Positions 23,845-31,127 of a DNA stretch of 34,872 nt are shown here, one piece after another. A model generated the notes under the pieces. It ran no database searches and was not told the origin of the DNA. It saw only the letters and a program-made list of their open reading frames with translations. The DNA lies in NCBI GenBank assembly GCA_949297075.1, contig CASFRX010000029.1, positions 1-34,872 on the forward strand, read 5' to 3'. The position numbers were made by a program, and so were the translations under genes. Source of the DNA: an uncultured Oscillospiraceae bacterium. GTDB lineage: Bacteria > Bacillota > Clostridia > Oscillospirales > Acutalibacteraceae. Within the stretch, counting starts at the first letter, position 1, and each line of letters opens with the position of its first letter.

Positions 23845-24954
23845 TTATTCTTCCCACTCTTCAACTTCATTGCTGAAATCATGATTCTTCACTGTAACCC
23901 AACCACTTCTTGAAGGAATTTCAATATGGTGATTTATTGTTTGACCAGAGGCAACATACACCTTAACGCCTCGACGAATAAAAGCATTTTTCACCATTTT
24001 CAAAGGGTGATCTGAATTCTTTCCTGCGCATACATATGCTTGTTTATCAGTCGTGGTGTTTTCAGCAACAACGGGGCCTATGATTGTATCCAATGTTGAA
24101 GAGTTTATATTGTGTCTTCCTCCATGGTGTGGAATTTGGTATATTTTTATATCATCCTTTAAAGTTCCAATAAAAGAATTGTAATATTCATTAGCGGCAT
24201 TTAACGCTTTAACTCCGGCATCTCCAACCAATAAAAATTTTTCTTTGCCCATGTCACCAACAATAATTATGCTTGTCTCATTTTCTGCTGACGTTGAAAC
24301 ATCCTCTTTCAATGATTCACCGGTCCAAGTTTCGGTTATCCAATTATAAATCTTTTTAAAAGAAAGTGAAAGAGAGTTCTTCATAATTTTAAACAGATCT
24401 TTTTCATCGGCATTCATTTCTAAAAAATCTGTTTTGTTCGATTCGACAATCAAAGATATATAAGTTTCTTTATTGGGATGTAATATTGTGAGTTTATCAT
24501 TTATTACAGTGCCTTCAAAAGCTTCACAAATTTCAACACCTTTTTCCGTTGCAAGGCTTTCTAATTCTTCGATATATTTATAGGTTTTTTTCAATCTTTC
24601 TTCTAATGAATTTTTTGTGATGCGTCCATCAGATATTTTTTCGTATAGAGCATCAATATAAAGCCAAGGTCTATTCATATATAACTTTTTTACGGTTGTG
24701 TTTTCAATGATTGTTTTTAACCCCGACGCATGATCTTGGTCCGAATGAGAACAAATAACAAAATCAATATCTGTTTTGTTTTCTGTAAAATAAAAACGGT
24801 CAATAATACTTTTTAATGTCGTTCCGTGTGATGAAAACCCTCCATCATAAACACCTATGGTGTGTATGTCATTTTCAATCCAGTGAATACCAATGGCATC
24901 GGCATCTTTTGTTTCTTCGTTTACCCCTATAAAATCTAATTCGTACTTCATCAT
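23845..24954 (-). CDS. ComEC-like metallo-beta-lactamase-fold protein
   Basis: A 369-residue cytoplasmic protein with no signal peptide. The metal-binding signature SHSDQDHASG (about residues 69-78) is the HxDxDH variant of the MBL fold. A second metal region FLLVGDAG (about 240-247) and IPHHGGRHNINSS (about 275-287) with SDHPLK near the end follow the ComEC/Rec2 C-terminal domain pattern. A long insert (about 95-230) separates the metal motifs. Stand-alone ComEC-type MBL proteins occur in several accessory and defence-type gene pairs, acting as nucleases or phosphodiesterases; activity here is inferred. The gene starts three bases after the stop of the membrane-protein gene, with AGGAG 7 bases before the first ATG, so the two are co-expressed. 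Base composition is more AT-rich than the left half. Confidence 0.75.
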   Translation of the reverse strand: MMKYELDFIGVNEETKDADAIGIHWIENDIHTIGVYDGGFSSHGTTLKSIIDRFYFTENKTDIDFVICSHSDQDHASGLKTIIENTTVKKLYMNRPWLYIDALYEKISDGRITKNSLEERLKKTYKYIEELESLATEKGVEICEAFEGTVINDKLTILHPNKETYISLIVESNKTDFLEMNADEKDLFKIMKNSLSLSFKKIYNWITETWTGESLKEDVSTSAENETSIIIVGDMGKEKFLLVGDAGVKALNAANEYYNSFIGTLKDDIKIYQIPHHGGRHNINSSTLDTIIGPVVAENTTTDKQAYVCAGKNSDHPLKMVKNAFIRRGVKVYVASGQTINHHIEIPSRSGWVTVKNHDFSNEVEEWEE

Positions 24955-24957
24955 TAT

Positions 24958-25632
24958 TTAACTCCTGTTCTGTGAAAGTTCACTAGCGATAACATTATAA
25001 GCTAATCTTTTTGCCTTGTTTCGTGTGGATATGTTAAACAAAACGGTAAAGACTACTAAAAATACTATATATCTTGTATCGAATGAAACAATTTTAAGAA
25101 TTACTGATAAAACCAAATATAAAAGCAAGACTAATATGTTTATACAATACATATCTCTAAACATTAAATATTCTTTATTTGAAAGAAAAACCATATCCTC
25201 TTTTTTGTTTTTTGAATACAATTTATACCATACATGGTTTTCGTAAAGCGAACGTTTTTTCTTGTCCTGTGGAATATTTTCATATATTTCAGGATGCAAT
25301 TCGTTTAAGTCTGAATAAGAAAATCTTATATCTTTGTTGTTGGTTTTTATTTCAGTGAATATTGTCTTTCCGGGTAATTTTCCAAAACACAAATATACAA
25401 GTTTCTCTTTAAAGTTGCTTGTTAAAATGCCATCCAAAATAATTGTAAAGACATATAAGATAGACGATAAAACGGCTGAATCTAATATGCTAACGATTAA
25501 TTTTATTCCATCAAGACTGTTCTCACTAAAGAAGTTCAAATCAAAAGATTTGCAAAAATATAAAAGTACTAGGATGTTTCCAAGCAATAACATCGGTATT
25601 TCTTTTTTTCTGTAGTCCTTTAACTCCGCCAT
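24958..25632 (-). CDS. Multi-spanning membrane protein paired with MBL-fold gene
   Basis: A 224-residue protein with two hydrophobic helices near the N-terminus (starting at PMLLLGNILVLLYF and DSAVLSSILYVFTIIL). A hydrophilic, Lys-rich cytosolic middle (about 80-160) follows, then two more helices (INILVLLLYLVLSVILKIVSF and YIVFLVVFTVLF) and a short basic tail. No known family is recognised. I chose the ATG at 25632 because AAGGAG lies just upstream. A longer frame starting at TTG 25773 would add a further hydrophobic segment but has no ribosome-binding site, and a possible promoter (TTGATT, 16 bases, TAATAT) falls within it. The 2-in/2-out arrangement with a cytosolic loop would suit a membrane effector or anchor for the MBL protein, but this is inference. 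Confidence 0.6.
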   Translation of the reverse strand: MAELKDYRKKEIPMLLLGNILVLLYFCKSFDLNFFSENSLDGIKLIVSILDSAVLSSILYVFTIILDGILTSNFKEKLVYLCFGKLPGKTIFTEIKTNNKDIRFSYSDLNELHPEIYENIPQDKKKRSLYENHVWYKLYSKNKKEDMVFLSNKEYLMFRDMYCINILVLLLYLVLSVILKIVSFDTRYIVFLVVFTVLFNISTRNKAKRLAYNVIASELSQNRS

Positions 25633-25814
25633 AAATCTCCTTAATATTTCAGTGAATTTACTGTTGTTTATAATGTTTTTATACATTTGGTTTGTTTGAT
25701 TTATGAAATAATATATTACGAATTTTAGTATAAAAATCAATGCACACTGCAAAAATGCATCTTTTTTCGACAAAAATGCTTGTTTTTGCTATGATTAATA
25801 ATTAATCCATACAT

Positions 25815-25843
25815 TCGACATAAGCAAAGCCTTTTTGTAAAAT
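25815..25843 (+). promoter_or_regulatory. Probable sigma-A promoter of tnpV
   Basis: TCGACA (25815-25820) and TAAAAT (25838-25843), each 5/6 to consensus, are 17 bases apart. An upstream in-frame ATG (25842) lies inside the -10, which supports the later start at 25875. Confidence 0.6.
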
Positions 25844-25874
25844 GGAATCACCAAATTACAAGGAGGCTAAATTT

Positions 25875-26252
25875 ATGCAGAAATCATTATTTGAACAGAA
25901 CGGCGGAAGTTACAGAATGGTTGGTGATTATAGAATACCCAACATCACATTACCTGCCGAAGCAAACAAACCGCTCGGCGTATGGGGACTGAAACGCAAA
26001 TATTATCTAATGAAACATAAACGAGTTCAGTTCAACATTATGCTTATGAACGGCACATTATGGACTCATCTTGCTGAGGTTGATGAACAGGCATCAGATA
26101 TGTTCTTTCGGCTGGTAGAACAAATGAAAGTCAATGATGGTGTAACAGAACAGCTAAAAGCAGATGACCAGATAGAGTGGGTTGCCCGAATGAATAATAT
26201 TGAAACAAGAGCAAGAGAGGTTGTTAATCACGAGCTGATTTTCACAGCATAA
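25875..26252 (+). CDS. tnpV: TnpV-like transposon-associated protein
   Basis: A 125-residue protein that follows the TnpV pattern of clostridial mobilisable transposons (Tn4451/Tn4453-type and many relatives): opening KSLFEQNGGSYRMVGDYRIPN, then LPAEANKPLGVWGLKRKYYLMKHKR, the DEQASDMFFRLVEQMK helix and the closing EWVARMNNIETRAREVVNHELIF. Its biochemical role is unknown; it is usually found beside recombinase or relaxase genes. Here it has its own promoter and terminator and no intact partner, though a recombinase remnant lies 2.5 kb upstream and a serine recombinase at the right edge. The ATG at 25875 is set by AAGGAGG (25859-25865). Confidence 0.85.
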   Translation: MQKSLFEQNGGSYRMVGDYRIPNITLPAEANKPLGVWGLKRKYYLMKHKRVQFNIMLMNGTLWTHLAEVDEQASDMFFRLVEQMKVNDGVTEQLKADDQIEWVARMNNIETRAREVVNHELIFTA

Positions 26253-26269
26253 TCATTTCTAAAAAACAT

Positions 26270-26314
26270 AATCAGGTGCAACGGGATATACTCCTGCTGC
26301 ACCTGATTTTCTTT
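26270..26314 (+). terminator. Strong intrinsic terminator of tnpV
   Basis: AATCAGGTGCA (26270-26280) pairs perfectly with TGCACCTGATT (26298-26308), followed by TTCTTTTT. It lies 17 bases after the tnpV stop and insulates the downstream attenuator promoter. Confidence 0.92.
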
Positions 26315-26367
26315 TTCGTACTTCTATTTTTTCTTCGGGGTGTAAGGGGTAAAAAACCCTTGATTGC

Positions 26368-26387
26368 GGATTTGTGTGTACAAATCC
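26368..26387. repeat. Dyad GGATTTGT-GTGT-ACAAATCC
   Basis: An exact 8-bp inverted repeat with a 4-base centre, about 70 bases upstream of the -35 of the array promoter. It is preceded by a second short hairpin, AGGG/CCCT near 26345-26360. It could be a protein-binding site or part of a mobile-element end; nothing in the sequence decides this. Confidence 0.6.
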
Positions 26388-26459
26388 ATTGCTCGCTAAG
26401 ACAAATGCCAAACACTTTTGAATTTAAAACCTACACATTTGCACCGCAATTGAAAACTG

Positions 26460-26488
26460 TTGACAAATTATTCTTATATTGTTACAAT
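26460..26488 (+). promoter_or_regulatory. Strong sigma-A promoter of the modification-gene array
   Basis: Perfect TTGACA (26460-26465), a 17-base spacer and TACAAT (26483-26488, 5/6). Transcription should start near 26495, about 25 bases before the leader ORF. I see no other good promoter in the 8.2 kb downstream, so this one probably drives the whole array. Confidence 0.85.
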
Positions 26489-26520
26489 TAATAAAAATTA
26501 CCGAAAGGCAGGTGGACAAG

Positions 26521-26577
26521 ATGATGAAAAGATTTTGCTTAGTGAAGTCAGTTACCGTTTTGTCCGTTTGCAAATAA
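26521..26577 (+). CDS. 18-residue leader peptide of an attenuator
   Basis: A short ORF encoding MMKRFCLVKSVTVLSVCK with AGGTGG 5-10 bases before the first ATG (a second ATG follows directly). It lies between the promoter and an intrinsic terminator. Its own start region (26514-26523) can pair with 26556-26565 (ten pairs, two G-T). Its codons 8-11 (26542-26551) can pair with the terminator hairpin. It is therefore likely to act in cis by ribosome position and not as a functional peptide. It resembles in layout, not in sequence I can name, the leader peptides that control macrolide, phenicol and tetracycline resistance genes. Confidence 0.7.
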   Translation: MMKRFCLVKSVTVLSVCK

Positions 26578-26597
26578 TATTTCTTTTATACGGATTT

Positions 26598-26634
26598 ATG
26601 CGTTTCTGATTTCACGGTCAGAAGCGCATTTTTT
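26598..26634 (+). terminator. Attenuator terminator hairpin
   Basis: ATGCGTTTCTGA (26598-26609) pairs with TCAGAAGCGCAT (26618-26629), 12 pairs with one G-T, 8-base loop, followed by a run of six T (26629-26634). It lies before the first array gene, so default termination would silence all downstream genes. Confidence 0.88.
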
Positions 26635-26656
26635 GTCTTATGAAAGAGGTTCAGTA

Positions 26657-27154
26657 ATGAATAAATTGAATTTTGAAACGGTTAAAAATAAGAGAAAACA
26701 TCACAAATTACTTGAAAGCATAATGCTTCCCTATTGTCTTGAACTTGACAGTAATGTTGGCAGAACAACCCCAGAAAAAACAATAAAAAGGTTTATTTCG
26801 AGTATAGCTGATATGTCCGAAAATACAGACAGATTTGTTGAGCTTTGCTACCTTGATAAAGTTTTAATCGGTTTTGCTTATGGTAAAATTGACCGAGAGG
26901 AACATCGAGGCTATGTTAGACCCGGTTGGGGTTATGTAATGGAGTTTTATGTCAAACCCGAATACAGACGAAACGGGTATGGCAAAGAGATTTATAAGCA
27001 CCTTGAAAACATTTTTAAATCAAACGGTATCAGCAATATTTGGCTGACCGCCGACCCTGTTACAGGTGAACCTTTTTGGAATGCAGTAGGTTTTACAAAT
27101 AGTGGAGAGCGGTCACCAGAGAATAATTTATACATATATGAGAAACACATTTGA
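26657..27154 (+). CDS. GNAT family N-acetyltransferase (first array gene)
   Basis: A 165-residue acetyl-CoA-dependent acetyltransferase. GNAT motif A is visible in MEFYVKPEYRRNGYGKEIYKHLE (about residues 102-124), with the acetyl-CoA pyrophosphate loop RRNGYG, followed by motif B around FWNAVGF. The acceptor substrate is not predictable; its position right after the attenuator suggests it is the founding gene of an inducible unit, such as an antibiotic acetyltransferase (inference). The ATG at 26657 is chosen because AAAGAGG lies 7 bases upstream. A longer frame from TTG 26633 begins inside the terminator T run and is rejected. Confidence 0.8.
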   Translation: MNKLNFETVKNKRKHHKLLESIMLPYCLELDSNVGRTTPEKTIKRFISSIADMSENTDRFVELCYLDKVLIGFAYGKIDREEHRGYVRPGWGYVMEFYVKPEYRRNGYGKEIYKHLENIFKSNGISNIWLTADPVTGEPFWNAVGFTNSGERSPENNLYIYEKHI

Positions 27155-27165
27155 TTGGAGCAAAA

Positions 27166-27795
27166 ATGATTACACTAACCGAATATCTGAATAACCCTTG
27201 CGGAACATTATCCATTCCATATTGGAAAGCTAAAAGCATAACAATTCCTCCTAATATGATAATTTTACACGATAATGATTTTTCATCCGACATATTATCC
27301 GAATACACCGATGAAAAGTATTTTCGTTTGTATCATAGTCTTAAAGAAATGCCAAAAATCATAACCGATGATTTTGAAATTGCAACCGCAACACAAAAAG
27401 ATATTAAAGCAATTGTGCAGATAATAAACGATTCATATACGGATATTTCGGTAAACAAGGAATTTATCAAAAGCTACACCCAAACACCTGTTTACAACGA
27501 AAACTTATGGATAATGGTTAAAGAAAAAGCAACCGGCAATTTTGTCGGTTGCGGTTTAGCTGATTATGACACAGAAGTAAAAGAACTTATACTTGAATGG
27601 ATACAAGTGTTACCTGAATACCGTGGCAAGAAAATCGGACAGTTAATTGTAAACGAACTGCTGTTCAGAATGAAAGATGTTGCAGATTTTGCAACTGTTT
27701 CGGGTAAAGTAGATAACGAAACAAATCCCGAAGCACTATACAGAAAATGTGGATTTATCGGTAATGATGTGTGGCATATTCTGCACAAGAAATAA
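27166..27795 (+). CDS. GNAT acetyltransferase with extra N-terminal domain
   Basis: A 209-residue protein. Residues about 1-70 form a separate N-terminal module (MITLTEYLNNPCGTLSIPYW...) and about 72-205 a GNAT domain with LEWIQVLPEYRGKKIGQLIV as motif A and ALYRKCGF as motif B. The substrate is unknown. The ATG at 27166 follows TTGGAG by 5 bases; the frame could open at TTG 27151, overlapping the previous stop, but that is less likely. It is 11 bases from the preceding gene. Confidence 0.8.
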   Translation: MITLTEYLNNPCGTLSIPYWKAKSITIPPNMIILHDNDFSSDILSEYTDEKYFRLYHSLKEMPKIITDDFEIATATQKDIKAIVQIINDSYTDISVNKEFIKSYTQTPVYNENLWIMVKEKATGNFVGCGLADYDTEVKELILEWIQVLPEYRGKKIGQLIVNELLFRMKDVADFATVSGKVDNETNPEALYRKCGFIGNDVWHILHKK

Positions 27796-27810
27796 TAAGG
27801 AAATAGGTTT

Positions 27811-28599
27811 ATGGCTATGAACGGTTTAGGTTGGACTTTTGATACAGTTGCAGATACCTACGAAAAACTGCGACCGGGATATGTTGATGAGTTATATCAG
27901 ACTATCTTTGACTACGCACCAATCAATAATACAAGCCGTGTTGTTGAAATCGGTATCGGCGGCGGTCAGGCAACATTACCTTTTCTTAAAACAGGTTGTG
28001 ATCTTGTCGCTATTGATTACGGTGAAAACTTCTGCGAAATCTGCCGTGAGAAATTTAAAAGTTATTCGAACTTTTCAGCAGTTTCAGGAAAATTTGAAGA
28101 TATTGAGTTGAGCGGTGAGTATGACTTAATTTATTCCGCTTCGGCATTTCATTGGATACCCGAAGAAATCGGATATAAAAAGGTTTATGATATGCTGAAA
28201 GACGGCGGTATTTTCGCTCGTTTTGCAAACCATCCGTACCGTGACAAGGGCAAACCTGCTTTGTCGGAAGAAATGGGCCGAATCTATGCGGAACATTATT
28301 ATAAATACCACAACAAAGAACCCGAAACTCCTATTGAATACAACGAACAACAAGCATACAACAGAGCATTGATTGCTAAGAAATATGGTTTTACGGATAT
28401 TCAGTATAAGCTGTTTTACCGCACACGCACATTCTCTGCAAAAGAATACATTATGCTTCTCGGTACATATTCAGACCATATCGCTATTGAAGATACTATC
28501 CGAAATGAATTCTTTTCAAAGATAGAAGACGCAATCAACTGTCACGGTGGAGAAATTACTATTTACGATACAATAGATTTACAGTTAGCAAGAAAATGA
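27811..28599 (+). CDS. Class I SAM-dependent methyltransferase (array MT1)
   Basis: A 262-residue methyltransferase. Motif I is VVEIGIGGGQATLPF (about residues 43-57), followed by the acidic strand-2 residue in LVAIDYGENF and YDLIYSASAFHWIPEE, the UbiE/ubiquinone-type motif that includes the FHW segment. The C-terminal half has a substrate-cap region rich in Tyr and Glu. This is the small-molecule methyltransferase type; no rRNA-methylase NPPY or Erm motif is seen. An AAGGAAATAGG segment lies upstream; a second ATG is 6 bases downstream. Confidence 0.8.
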   Translation: MAMNGLGWTFDTVADTYEKLRPGYVDELYQTIFDYAPINNTSRVVEIGIGGGQATLPFLKTGCDLVAIDYGENFCEICREKFKSYSNFSAVSGKFEDIELSGEYDLIYSASAFHWIPEEIGYKKVYDMLKDGGIFARFANHPYRDKGKPALSEEMGRIYAEHYYKYHNKEPETPIEYNEQQAYNRALIAKKYGFTDIQYKLFYRTRTFSAKEYIMLLGTYSDHIAIEDTIRNEFFSKIEDAINCHGGEITIYDTIDLQLARK

Positions 28600-28608
28600 G
28601 GAATTATA

Positions 28609-29367
28609 ATGATTGACTACACTAAAATAAATTCAGAAACTTGGGATTCGTGGGCGGATGACGGTTGCAAATACACCGTGCCCATAAGCCACGAAGAATA
28701 CGAGAAAATTACTGCTGATAATTTTTCGGTTATTCTTACTCCTTGCATCGCCGTTCCTCACGAATGGTTTGGTGATTTGAAAGGTAAAAAGGTATTGGGA
28801 CTTGCAAGCGGCGGCGGTCAGCAGATGCCCGTTCTTTCAAAGCTCGGTGCAGTTTGTACCGTATTTGATTATTCCGACAGACAGCTTGAAGCAGAGAAAA
28901 TGGTATCCGAAAGAGAAAGATACAACATCACTATCATCAAAGGTGATATGTCAAAAACTCTTCCCTTTGAAGATGAAAGCTTTGATTTGATTTTTCACCC
29001 CGTTTCAAACAACTATGTTGAAGATGTTTATCACATCTGGAACGAGTGTTACCGTGTGCTTAAAAAGGGTGGCAGACTGCTTTCGGGTCTTGATAATGGC
29101 ATAGATTACTTGTTTGAAGAAGACGATCCGTTGAAAGTGGTTAATCCCTTGCCGTTCAATCCTCTCAAAATGCCGAAAGAACGTCTTGACGCAATGATTG
29201 CAAACGGTGACGGCGTTCAGTTCAGCCATACAATGGATGAGCAAATCGGCGGTCAGCTGAAAGCAGGATTTACACTCAAAGCATTGTATGAAGACCGTGA
29301 CGGAGAAGGCGGAAACATAATCGGCAAATATTATCCGCAGTATATTGCTACATTTGCTGTGAAATAA
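28609..29367 (+). CDS. Class I SAM-dependent methyltransferase (array MT2)
   Basis: A 252-residue methyltransferase. Motif I is VLGLASGGGQQMPVLSKLG (about residues 62-80), then CTVFDYSDRQLE with the ribose-binding Asp, and LPFEDESFDLIFHPVSNNYVEDV. It differs clearly from MT1 and MT3, so the three are not recent duplicates. The N-terminus (INSETWDSWADDGCKYTVPI) is characteristic of a clostridial group of stand-alone methyltransferases. The substrate is unknown. GAGGA sits 6 bases before the ATG, overlapping the preceding stop region; the gap is 9 bases. Confidence 0.82.
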   Translation: MIDYTKINSETWDSWADDGCKYTVPISHEEYEKITADNFSVILTPCIAVPHEWFGDLKGKKVLGLASGGGQQMPVLSKLGAVCTVFDYSDRQLEAEKMVSERERYNITIIKGDMSKTLPFEDESFDLIFHPVSNNYVEDVYHIWNECYRVLKKGGRLLSGLDNGIDYLFEEDDPLKVVNPLPFNPLKMPKERLDAMIANGDGVQFSHTMDEQIGGQLKAGFTLKALYEDRDGEGGNIIGKYYPQYIATFAVK

Positions 29368-29376
29368 GGTGAGTTT

Positions 29377-29919
29377 ATGGAAAACTTAAAAAACAATGCT
29401 GACAAATTGCTTTATGATTTCGGCTTACTGAATGAATTGAAAAATTACGGCACTCCTTATATTGTCGGCAGTTATGCTATGGATTTAATGGTGTGGAACG
29501 ACTTGGATATTTATGTTTCCAACGAATTTATGTCAACAGAGAAATTGTATAAGCTGACTTCTTTTATACTTAACACTTTCCACCCTGTATGGTATGAAGC
29601 AAAGAAAGATATTGTCGACGGCAAAATCGCTTGGTTTCACGGCTTTGAAACAGAGGTTTTAAGTGAGCTTTGGAATATTGATATATGGTTCTTTGATAAT
29701 GAAACTATCACAAATACTATTGAATTTTATAACAGAATCAAGGCTCAAGCAGATACCGATGAAACAAAGAGAAAGTCTGCAATAAATATTAAACAAGCCT
29801 TAATTGAAAATGAACAATATGGCTTCGGCAAATATACAAGTATGGATGTATATAGGGCTGTGTTTGAAATGGGAATAACAAATTATGATGAGTTTATAAA
29901 TACATATAAATTGATTTAA
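29377..29919 (+). CDS. Nucleotidyltransferase-fold protein (aminoglycoside/lincosamide NTase-like)
   Basis: A 180-residue protein with the minimal nucleotidyltransferase pattern: YIVGSYAMDLMVWNDLDIYV (about residues 27-46), in which GS and D-x-D are the metal and NTP site, and WNIDIWFF (about 104-111) offering the third acidic residue. The C-terminal half is helical. Similar folds adenylylate antibiotics such as lincosamides and aminoglycosides, or act as toxin or tRNA-modifying enzymes. Context among other group-transfer enzymes favours a small-molecule role, but this is inference. TAAGGTGAG overlaps the previous stop and serves as the ribosome-binding site. Confidence 0.7.
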   Translation: MENLKNNADKLLYDFGLLNELKNYGTPYIVGSYAMDLMVWNDLDIYVSNEFMSTEKLYKLTSFILNTFHPVWYEAKKDIVDGKIAWFHGFETEVLSELWNIDIWFFDNETITNTIEFYNRIKAQADTDETKRKSAINIKQALIENEQYGFGKYTSMDVYRAVFEMGITNYDEFINTYKLI

Positions 29920-29931
29920 GGAGATAACCTT

Positions 29932-30297
29932 ATGTATAAATCCGAATTCTGTGAAGTGTATTACGAAGAAAACTACAATGTAGTATTTGTGAAATGGAAA
30001 AAGTTTTGTTCTCACGAAAACTACCGTGAGCCGCTTATGCTTGCACTTGAAATAATCAAAGAGCATAAGTGCGACTATGTTGCAGACACACGCATGGGTT
30101 TTGAAAACCATCCCGATGACACGAAATGGGTTGCAGATGTTTTTATGCCGACGGCGGCGGAATACGGATGCAAAACAATATGGTTCATTATTGATAAAGA
30201 AAACTCTTTGAAAGAAGAACTCGAAGGGCAAGAAAGCGATTCCTCCGACAAAATTGCATTCAGATATATTTACAGTTTGGATGAGGTTGCAAAATGA
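29932..30297 (+). CDS. Small protein of unknown function (STAS-like size and pattern)
   Basis: A 121-residue cytoplasmic protein without recognisable motifs. It begins MYKSEFCEVYYEENYNVVFVKWKKFC and has alternating strands and helices, with ALEIIKEHKCDYVADTRMG and KTIWFIIDKENSLKEEL. The size and the hydrophobic strand followed by an Asp turn recall SpoIIAA/STAS-type folds, but I would not assign a function. AAGGAG precedes it, and its stop overlaps the next start by four bases, so it is coupled to the HExxH gene. Confidence 0.65.
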   Translation: MYKSEFCEVYYEENYNVVFVKWKKFCSHENYREPLMLALEIIKEHKCDYVADTRMGFENHPDDTKWVADVFMPTAAEYGCKTIWFIIDKENSLKEELEGQESDSSDKIAFRYIYSLDEVAK

Positions 30298-31124
30298 AAA
30301 TTATCAACACTTGCGATAAAATAAAAGCGCTTTTTACAAATGGCTTTGATATGTCTGTGTGGCGAAAATACGCAAGAGAAATATCAAAAGAATTGCCGTC
30401 AAAATGCGAAAACGATGCAAAAGATTATGATTTCAAAAAGGATGTTCTTCCCGTTCTTAAAACCGCATTAAACGCAGAAAAATTAGATTTTGTGAGCAAG
30501 AATTTTCAGATTGTTGTTGATACTCTGAATGCCAATCTTTCGAAGCTTCTTGATGCAGAACCCAATATAAACATTATTCTGTATCTCGGTCTTTGTAACG
30601 GTGCAGGCTGGGCAACTACACTTGACGGCAAGAACACCGTTCTTCTCGGAATCGAGAAAATTATCGAGCTTAATTGGGGCGATGAAGCAAATATGCGTGC
30701 TCTCATCTTGCACGAAATAGGTCATTTGTGGCACAAGATGAACGGAAAGTTATATATTCCCGATTTCACAAAACGAAGAAAAGCCATTCAGCAGCTTTAT
30801 CAGGAAGGTGTCGCTATGGTTTGCGAGCATATTCTTTGCGGCGATAATGACTTCTGGCATCAGGATAAAAACGGTTGGATTGATTGGTGCCGTGAAAATG
30901 AACCCGAAATCAAAAAGGAATATCTCCGCCGTCTTGATGCAAAGGAACGTGTTCAGAACTTTTTCGGAGATTGGTGTTCGTATAACGGATATTCCGACGT
31001 CGGATATTATCTCGGATGTAGATTTGTTGAGCATCTTATGAAATCGCACCCGTTAAAAGAAATTGCAAACTTTTCGTATAGAAAGATTAACAAGGAATTT
31101 AAAGATTACGCCCGACAGAGGTGA
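30294..31124 (+). CDS. Putative HExxH metallopeptidase-like protein
   Basis: A 276-residue cytoplasmic protein. LILHEIGHLWHKM (about residues 141-153) contains the zinc-binding HExxH helix, and LYQEGVAMVCEHIL about 20 residues later supplies a Glu that could be the third ligand, as in gluzincin or DUF2268-like proteins. An N-terminal region (about 1-100) precedes it. Sequence alone does not show the target. A peptidase is unusual among acetyl- and methyltransferases; it could cleave a peptide antibiotic or act on a cellular protein (speculation). Its start overlaps the previous gene; four bases separate it from the next. Confidence 0.65.
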   Translation: MKIINTCDKIKALFTNGFDMSVWRKYAREISKELPSKCENDAKDYDFKKDVLPVLKTALNAEKLDFVSKNFQIVVDTLNANLSKLLDAEPNINIILYLGLCNGAGWATTLDGKNTVLLGIEKIIELNWGDEANMRALILHEIGHLWHKMNGKLYIPDFTKRRKAIQQLYQEGVAMVCEHILCGDNDFWHQDKNGWIDWCRENEPEIKKEYLRRLDAKERVQNFFGDWCSYNGYSDVGYYLGCRFVEHLMKSHPLKEIANFSYRKINKEFKDYARQR

Positions 31125-31127
31125 ATT

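Larger units (their letters stand above)
26514..26634 (+). promoter_or_regulatory. Translation-dependent transcription attenuator
   Basis: Three mutually exclusive pairings are visible. (1) 26514-26523 with 26556-26565 folds the leader ORF start. (2) 26542-26551 (GTGAAGTCAG) with 26606-26615 (CTGATTTCAC), ten pairs with one G-T, an antiterminator. (3) 26598-26609 with 26618-26629, the terminator. Pairing 2 uses the end of the terminator's left arm and its loop, so pairing 2 and pairing 3 exclude each other. Ribosome slowing on the leader would decide which one forms. The model is inferred from sequence complementarity. Confidence 0.65.

Noticed and set aside
26276..26491. Plus-strand 71-codon frame after tnpV
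   Set aside because: It starts inside the tnpV terminator and runs through the array promoter; no ribosome-binding site.
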